The translations under genes were made by a program, and so were the position numbers. The notes under the pieces were generated by a model, which saw nothing but the letters and a program-made list of their open reading frames with translations, was not told the origin of the DNA and did no database searches. Positions 54,401-58,496 of a stretch of DNA of 58,496 nucleotides are shown piece by piece (the first letter of the stretch is position 1; each line of letters opens with the position of its first letter). This DNA is from a virus, in the IMG/VR virus record IMGVR_UViG_3300020166_000027, positions 1 through 58,496 of that record. The stretch is one strand, 5' to 3'.

Positions 54401-57010
54401 ATTAATGGTTTGTCATTATCATACAATAACCAGTTAGTACAAGTTTATTTGAATGGTTTATTGCTTACTGAATCTACTGATTATACAAAAACTGGTAGTG
54501 ATACAATTACGTTAGTTGGTGGTGCCGATTCTGGCGATGAATTATCAATTGTAGACTTCAATTCATTCTTCACTTATAACGGCTTTGATTCTGCTGGTAT
54601 TACTTCTATCATTAATGCGTCATACATTCAAGCTAATCAGACAGCACAAGACTTTGCTTATTCTAGCCTAACCGGCACACCAAATATTTTGGACTCTGCT
54701 GATGTTCTTTCACTCTCCCTAGATGCATCTGAAGTCACATCATTGGTTGATAGTGCATATGTTCAAGCTAGACAAACACCGCAGGACTTTGCTTACTCTA
54801 GCTTGACCGGTACGCCAACCACTATTGCTGGTTATGGCATAACAGATGCTTTTGATGGTGCATATAGCTCATTAACAGGAACGCCAAATGTTCTTGACTC
54901 TGCTGATATTATTAATGTAATTGATGCAACGTACATTCAAGCTAATCAAACACCTCAAGACTTTGCTTACTCTAGCTTGACTGGTACGCCTAATGTACTT
55001 GATTCGGCTGATGTACTAGCATTAGCTCCAGCGCAAGACTTTGCATACTCTAGCTTGACCGGTGCACCCAACGTGCTCGATTCTGCAGACGTACTTGCAC
55101 TAGCTCCAGCGCAAGACTTTGCATACTCTAGCTTGACCGGTACGCCCAATGTACTTGATTCGGCTGATGTACTAGCTATAGCTAATGCGGCCGGTGGAGT
55201 TGATTCTGCTGCAATTGAAGCAATGATTGACAGTAATTATGTTGCAAGTAGAGTTTCATTAGCGTATGCTGGTAATGCTTCAGTACAGAATTATAAGTTT
55301 ATTGCAGACTCTGGTCAAACCGCTTTCACTGGTCTATCATATTCAGATCAATTTGTTCAAGTATATCTAAACGGCGTTTTGCTACTTGATAGTGATGATT
55401 ATACAAAGTCGGGTAATGATACAATCACTTTAATAACCGGAGCAGCCTCTGGCGATCAATTGATTGTATCGGATTTCACCTCCTTCTTTACAAACCAAAC
55501 CGTTGACTCTGCGCAAATTAACTCACTAATTGATTCAGCTTTGGACAATGTGGGGCGCGCTACAGTAACAAATTATAAGTTTATTGCGGACTCAGCCCAA
55601 ACTACCTTTACTGGCATAGATGCTAATGGTTTATCATTATCATACAGCAATCAACTTGTTCAAGTATATTTGAATGGTATCTTGCTACTTGATAACGATG
55701 ATTATACAAAGTCGGGTAATAACACTATTACTTTGACAGATACAGCCGACTCGGGCGACCAGTTAATAATTGCTGATTATAAATCATTCTTTACCAGCTC
55801 TGGGTTTGATTCCGCTGGTATTCTTAGCTTTATTGATCAAGATTATATCAGAAACAATCAGACAACATATGCTAGCTTGTCCGAGTTTAACAATGATACA
55901 AAGTTCTTAGATTCCAATACTGTCACTAATGTAATCGATGCTGCATACATTCAAGCAAATCAGACAGCACAAGACTTTGCATACTCCAGCTTGACTGGCG
56001 CGCCTAGTATCCCATCCGTGTTGACTGATCTTAATATCACAGATGGCAACGCCAATTCAATTCTTACCACTGATGGTGCGGGTAACTTCTCATTCAAAGA
56101 CAGTGCCACTCTCGACACATTAGTAGTTAATAATTTGACAGTGACGGGTACTCAAACAACTGTTGATGCCACAACACTTACAGTTGAAGATCCTATAATT
56201 CATCTAGCAACGTCAAATGAAAATACCGATGCAATCGATATTGGTTTTGTGGGCCACTACTCTGACGATGGAGGTTCGACAAAGAATCACACTGGCTTGA
56301 TTAGGGATGCGAGCAATCAAGAATACTACTTGTTCGAAAGTTTAGTTCAAGCTAGTTTAGACTCTGCAGATCCTTCACTCACCGTTAACGTAGGTGGTAC
56401 AAATTGGTCATTAGCCACATTCAACACCGGATCGATTAAAGCCAACAGCATTTCTATCAACGGCGAAGCAATTGATTCAGCATATGTTCAAGCACGTCAA
56501 ACAGCACAAGACTTTGCTTATTCTAGCCTAACCGGTGCACCCAATGTGCTCGATTCTGCAGATGTACTTGCACTAGCTCCAGCACAAGACTTTGCTTACT
56601 CCAGCCTAACTGGTACGCCAACTACTATTGCTGGTTATGGCATAACAGATGCTTTTGATGGCGCATATAGCTCACTGACCGGAGCACCAAATGTTCTTGA
56701 CTCTGCAGATATATTAGCAATTACTTTTGATGGTGCATATAGCTCATTAACAGGAACACCAAATGTTCTCGACTCTGCCGATGTATTAGCAATTGCAGGT
56801 GGGAGTGGTTTAGGCGATGGACTTGACTCTGCAGCTGCTATAAATATAATTGATAGCAAGATATTGCAATTAGACATTGGCGATATTGTTGGAACAGATG
56901 GTAACCCAGGTGAAGTTCTACAGAGTAATGGAAATGGAAATTCATCTTGGACAGACATAAAACTAATAGCAAAGCAGAAGGCATTTGCAATGTCTCTGAT
57001 TTTTGGTTAA
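48476..57010 (+). CDS. Giant repeat-built tail fibre (2844 residues)
   Basis: AAGGA precedes ATG 48476. The N-terminus (KVKLKKSSIVGRVPSVNDLD, then YGEIAINYADGRIYYKS) is a fibre attachment type seen at the start of phage fibres. The rest is modular. There are about 35 copies of a 26-residue unit (DFAYSSLTGTPNVLDSADVL type), about 11 copies of an 80-residue beta unit around LVQVYLNGVLLLDSDDYTKS, and four copies of GAPGALDTLNELATALNDDS. Near residue 2540 the pattern changes (NLTVTGTQTTVDATTLTVED, a unit also found in the other fibres), and the end is short (GEVLQSNGNGNSSWTD). No S74 domain is visible. A homotrimer would be very long; length may vary by recombination among the repeats. Confidence 0.82.
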   Translation: MSTKVKLKKSSIVGRVPSVNDLDYGEIAINYADGRIYYKSSSNSINYFQDFNNALAGFDSADVFGIIDSAYIQNRQNLEYSSLIGIPTSFTPNGVDSSATFALIDSDYIATRANLAFAGTADITNYQFVADSGDITFTGTDVNGLTLSFNNQLVQVYLNGILLLENDDYTKSNNNTIILSRPVDSGDQLIVSDFNAFFTNQTVTANTIHGFIDSALASVGEADITAFEFTADSGQTAFSGIDNNGATLSLDPTGVQVYLNGILLSGASDYTVSANTLTLTDGASLNSHLSVQSFKRYFNFVGLDSADITGIVDATYIQANQTAQDFAYASLTGVPTTFAPIGVDSASTIALIDSAYIAARTPEVVATDLSDYRTETQIKTLIDSGVNAVIDAAPGALDTLNELAAALGDDANFSTTITNQIATKIDSAGVVGIVDAAYVQSRQTPQDFAYSSLTGTPNVLDSADITNVVDATYIQANQTAQDFAYASLTGTPNVLDSADITNVIDVAYIQANQTPQDFAYSSLSGAPNVLDSADIAAIATAAGGVDSAAIEAMIDSNYVASRVSLAYAGNAEVKNYKFVADSAQTVFTGVDENAVTLGFTNQLVQVYLNGVLLLDSDDYTKSNNNTITLVTPANLGDQLIVSDFKSFFASAGLDSADITNVIDATYIQANQTPQDFAYSSLTGAPNVLDSANVSTLITTAVDALVDGAPGALDTLNELATALNDDSNAIAAINNTLALKLNIADVVPQDFAYSSLTGVPTTFAPTGVDSGSTLSLINAAYIQANQTPQDFTYSSLTGAPNVLDSADVTAIATAAGGVDSAAIEAMIDSNYVASRVTLAYAGNAEVKNYKFVADSAQTIFTGADENAVTLGFTNQLVQVYLNGVLLLDSDDYAKSNNDTITLVTPANLGDQLIISDFKSFFASAGLDSADITNVIDATYIQANQTAQDFAYSSLTGAPNILDSADVLAIAPAQDFAYSSLTGTPNVLDSADVLALAPAQDFAYSSLTGTPNVLDSADVLALAPAQDFAYSSLTGTPTTIAGYGITDAFDGAYSSLTGTPNVLDSSDVTAIATAAGGVDSAAIEAMIDSNYVASRVTLAYAGNAEVKNYKFIADSNQTIFTGADENAVTLGFTNQLVQVYLNGVLLLDGDDYTKSNNNTITLTQGASVGDQLIVSDFKSFFASAGLDSADITNVIDATYIQANQTAQDFAYSSLTGAPNVLDSNNVSALITTSIDNLIDGAPGALDTLNELATALNDDSNAIAAINNTLALKLNIADVTPQDFSYASLTGVPTTFAPTGVDSGSTLSLINAAYIQANQTPQDFAYSSLTGVPTTFAPTGVDSGSTLSLINAAYIQANQTPQDFAYVSLTGAPNVLDSADVLTIANAAGGVDSAAIEAMIDSNYVASRVTLAYAGNAQVQNTKFIADSNQTIFTGLSYADQLVQVYLNGVLLLDSDDYTKSGNDTITLTQPADLDDQLIVSDFNAFFTNQTVDSAQINSLIDSALGTVGRATVKNYKFIADSGDITFTGTDANGLSLSYNSQLVQVYLNGLLLTESTDYTKSGNDTITLISAADSGDELSIVDFNSFFTYSGFDSADVLALQTPQDFAYSSLTGTPNILDSADVLALAPAQDFAYSSLTGAPNVLDSADVLALAPAQDFAYSSLTGAPNVLDSADVLALQTPQDFAYASLTGTPNILDSANVLAIVPAQDFAYASLTGAPNVLDSANVSTLITTAVDALVDGAPGALNTLNELAIALNDDSNAIAAINNTLALKLNIADVTPQDFAYSSLTGAPNVLDSGDVLALAPAQDFAYSSLTGAPNVLDSGDVLAIATAIGGVDSAAIEAMIDSNYVASRVSLAYAGNAQVQNTKFIADSAQTVFTGLSYADQFVQVYLNGVLLLDSDDYTKSGNDTITLITGAASGDQLIVSDFKAFFTNQTVDSAQINSLIDSALGSVGRATVTNYKFVADSGDTIFTGTDINGLSLSYNNQLVQVYLNGLLLTESTDYTKTGSDTITLVGGADSGDELSIVDFNSFFTYNGFDSAGITSIINASYIQANQTAQDFAYSSLTGTPNILDSADVLSLSLDASEVTSLVDSAYVQARQTPQDFAYSSLTGTPTTIAGYGITDAFDGAYSSLTGTPNVLDSADIINVIDATYIQANQTPQDFAYSSLTGTPNVLDSADVLALAPAQDFAYSSLTGAPNVLDSADVLALAPAQDFAYSSLTGTPNVLDSADVLAIANAAGGVDSAAIEAMIDSNYVASRVSLAYAGNASVQNYKFIADSGQTAFTGLSYSDQFVQVYLNGVLLLDSDDYTKSGNDTITLITGAASGDQLIVSDFTSFFTNQTVDSAQINSLIDSALDNVGRATVTNYKFIADSAQTTFTGIDANGLSLSYSNQLVQVYLNGILLLDNDDYTKSGNNTITLTDTADSGDQLIIADYKSFFTSSGFDSAGILSFIDQDYIRNNQTTYASLSEFNNDTKFLDSNTVTNVIDAAYIQANQTAQDFAYSSLTGAPSIPSVLTDLNITDGNANSILTTDGAGNFSFKDSATLDTLVVNNLTVTGTQTTVDATTLTVEDPIIHLATSNENTDAIDIGFVGHYSDDGGSTKNHTGLIRDASNQEYYLFESLVQASLDSADPSLTVNVGGTNWSLATFNTGSIKANSISINGEAIDSAYVQARQTAQDFAYSSLTGAPNVLDSADVLALAPAQDFAYSSLTGTPTTIAGYGITDAFDGAYSSLTGAPNVLDSADILAITFDGAYSSLTGTPNVLDSADVLAIAGGSGLGDGLDSAAAINIIDSKILQLDIGDIVGTDGNPGEVLQSNGNGNSSWTDIKLIAKQKAFAMSLIFG
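51421..51576 (+). repeat. 78-base tandem repeat in the giant fibre gene
   Basis: From 51421 a 78-base unit encoding 26 residues repeats nearly exactly at 51499, and is broken by the next variant after 51576. Similar tandem pairs occur around 53350-53490 and 54960-55180. Confidence 0.88.
52327..52566 (+). repeat. 120-base tandem duplication in the giant fibre gene
   Basis: Copies start at 52327 and 52447 and are almost identical in their codons, encoding SLTGVPTTFAPTGVDSGSTL and what follows. An older, more diverged copy lies near 50740. Confidence 0.88.
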
Positions 57011-57023
57011 GGAGAAATAAATA

Positions 57024-57389
57024 ATGACAGCCCCTAATTTAGCTGGTGTAACAAGTATAATTGGCAAAACAGCTGGTTCTGGTAGTTTGACAACTGACGC
57101 CACTACTACTATTGTTACATGTCCTGTTGATAAAGTTTTAAAGATTAATAGTATTGTTGCTGCCAATTACGGTGGTTCTGACTCCGCATCTATCACATTG
57201 GGTCTTTATGATAGCCCGAGCACATACTATCTTTCATATGGCATTACTGTCCCTAACAACTCTTCGTTAATTGTGTCGTCAAAAGAAAATTCATTATATT
57301 TACAAGAAGGTACTGTTATCAGAGCTGGCGCGTCGGAAGGATCAGCTCTTTCACTGTTGATTTCGTATGATGAAATCGGGGATGATTAA
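57024..57389 (+). CDS. Small beta-sandwich-type fibre accessory protein
   Basis: A 121-residue protein with AAGGAG ahead of its ATG. Strand pattern: TTIVTCPVDKVLKINSIVAA, SASITLGLYDSPSTYYLSYG, SLIVSSKENSLYLQEGTVIR, LSLLISYDE. It resembles the 104-residue protein at 32047 in layout, including the 'L.l.eGt.I.A.As....L.lliSY' end. It lies between the giant fibre and the kelch-like protein, so it is probably a fibre tip or joint component. Function unknown. Confidence 0.62.
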   Translation: MTAPNLAGVTSIIGKTAGSGSLTTDATTTIVTCPVDKVLKINSIVAANYGGSDSASITLGLYDSPSTYYLSYGITVPNNSSLIVSSKENSLYLQEGTVIRAGASEGSALSLLISYDEIGDD

Positions 57390-57391
57390 TC

Positions 57392-58369
57392 ATGTCGTAT
57401 AAACATTATAATAATGGCCCGGGCATTTTTAGTATGAATGATGTGTATTTTTCTCATCTTATAGACTCTGCTGGACCAGATGCCGGTGGCGGTGGCTGGG
57501 TGTTTCAAGGTTCGATAAGCGGTTATACAGCAGGTGGAGGTTGGCCGGTTCAAAACAACATAGATAAGTTTTCATTTACGTCTGATGGTAATGCTACAGA
57601 CGTTGGTGATTTGATATCTGTAAAATTTGGTGGTGCTGGACAATCAAGTGATGTATCTGGATATTCTGCATCTGGGTATACGGGTAGCGTAAATACTAAT
57701 GTAATTGAAAAATTCCCCTTTGCTACTGATGGAAACTCTACCGATGTGGGTGATATAACAGTAGATAGAAGACATGGTGCTGGACAATCGAGTGATGTAT
57801 CTGGATATTCTACAGGTGGGTTAGCCCCCCCGGCTACAGGCAATAGCAATACAATTGACAAGTTTCCTTTTGCCACTGACGGCAATGCGACTGATGTTGG
57901 GGATTTGACTAGCATTGCCGCCGCTCCGGCTGGACAATCAAGTGATGTATCTGGATATACGTCGGGTGGATATACTCCAACTGTGATTAATATAATTTCA
58001 AAGTTTCCTTTTGCCACTGACGCAAATGCAACTGATGTGGGTGATTTGACACAAGCGAGGAGGGGTGTAGCAGGACAATCAAGTGATGTATCTGGATATT
58101 CTGCAGGTGGGGTTCCGGTGGTAAATACAATAGATAAATTTTCCTTTGCCACTGATGGTAATGCTTCTGATGTTGGTGATCTAATTAATACTTTCTATAG
58201 CGCGACTGGAACATCAAGCACTGTATCTGGTTATACGGCTGGCGGATATACCCCATCGACGTACGATGTAATTCAAAAGTTTCCCTTTACGTCTGATGGT
58301 AATGCAACTGATGTTGGTAATTTGACGTTAGCGCGCGCCACGGCCGGCCAAGTTGGCCAACAAGTTTAA
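57392..58369 (+). CDS. Kelch-like six-blade beta-propeller protein
   Basis: A 325-residue protein. After about 30 residues there are six repeats of about 45 residues of the form GYxxGG...IxKFPFATDGNATDVGD followed by LTxxRxxxAGQSSDVS. Such repeats resemble kelch/galactose-oxidase-type propellers that occur in phage tail proteins. Nearly all blades keep KF(P/S)F, TD and VGDL, with variability concentrated between GYxxGG and the next K-F, the loop face of a propeller. It ends shortly after the sixth repeat. A receptor-binding tip or fibre partner is the best guess. Confidence 0.74.
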   Translation: MSYKHYNNGPGIFSMNDVYFSHLIDSAGPDAGGGGWVFQGSISGYTAGGGWPVQNNIDKFSFTSDGNATDVGDLISVKFGGAGQSSDVSGYSASGYTGSVNTNVIEKFPFATDGNSTDVGDITVDRRHGAGQSSDVSGYSTGGLAPPATGNSNTIDKFPFATDGNATDVGDLTSIAAAPAGQSSDVSGYTSGGYTPTVINIISKFPFATDANATDVGDLTQARRGVAGQSSDVSGYSAGGVPVVNTIDKFSFATDGNASDVGDLINTFYSATGTSSTVSGYTAGGYTPSTYDVIQKFPFTSDGNATDVGNLTLARATAGQVGQQV

Positions 58370-58384
58370 ATAGGATTATAATAA

Positions 58385-58496
58385 ATGGCAATTAACACTC
58401 AAAGTATATTATCAACATTAGAAACAAAAATTGCTTCTATGGATTCTAATACTCCACTCGATGATATGATTGTTAATATCAAATCTTATCAAGAGG
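58385..58496 (+). CDS. Start of a further structural gene (cut by window end)
   Basis: ATG 58385 opens a frame without a stop to the window edge, 37 complete codons. It begins MAINTQSILSTLETKIASMD and continues SNTPLDDMIVNIKSYQE, which looks helical. AGGA lies about 10 bases ahead, 15 bases after the kelch-like gene's stop. Too short to identify; openings like this occur on fibre-associated proteins of related phages. Confidence 0.6.
   Translation, partial: MAINTQSILSTLETKIASMDSNTPLDDMIVNIKSYQE

Noticed and set aside
48476-57010. CRISPR-like array because of many regular repeats
   Set aside because: Repeats are in frame, vary by codon, lack constant-length spacers and lie in one long coding frame.

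Overview
The window is a stretch of a T4-like myovirus genome: late structural genes of tail tube, baseplate and tail fibres. It is AT-rich, has no tRNA or host-type metabolic block, and its gene families match marine T4-like phages such as cyanophages and pelagiphages. These families are the gp53/gp25/gp6/gp8 wedge proteins, a DUF4815-like giant structural protein and fibres with 'NLYYT' modules. The host cannot be read from the sequence; a marine bacterium is an inference. Late transcription probably uses the T4-type octamer TATAAATA. I found it as an exact copy upstream of seven plus-strand gene groups and once on the minus strand.

Layout. (1) 1-4489, minus strand: head-completion nuclease gp4, a conserved virion protein, a gp19-like tail tube protein, a gp26-like tail assembly chaperone, and the N-terminal 644 codons of a very large protein that is probably the tape measure. 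Between chaperone and tape measure lies a hidden 60-codon extension reachable by a -1 ribosomal frameshift on T TTT TTT, right before the chaperone stop. This is the logic of lambda G/GT. (2) 4555-15962, plus strand: tube cap (gp48/54-like), gp53, a gp27-like hub, then three consecutive genes each carrying a different peptidoglycan hydrolase (lysozyme, amidase, M15 peptidase), then gp25, gp6 and a gp7-position wedge protein. (3) 16013-24788: a small fibre-type protein, gp8-like wedge, a 1698-residue DUF4815-type protein and four small or medium accessory structural proteins, one with an Asp-Tyr repeat. (4) 24792-31326: an accessory island of five DxD glycosyltransferase-like proteins, two paralogous proteins of unknown family, a SAM methyltransferase, a PP-loop ATPase with a QueC-like cysteine cluster and a small membrane protein. 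Its second half has sigma70-like promoters and a palindrome instead of a late promoter. (5) 31371-58496: a very large fibre/adhesin locus. It contains an S74-chaperone fibre of 1683 residues, a glycine-rich gp38-like adhesin with two internal copies of the same module, a 1599-residue fibre with a PKD-like domain, a 734-residue fibre, a 2844-residue fibre built almost wholly of recombining repeats, a six-blade kelch-like protein, and the start of one more gene.

How it fits together: regions 1-3 build the contractile tail and give its tip cell-wall-cutting activities. Region 5 supplies receptor binding with many interchangeable modules. Region 4, inserted between baseplate and fibre genes, probably makes or modifies a glycan or nucleotide. 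Its separate promoters suggest it acts earlier in infection than the virion genes around it.
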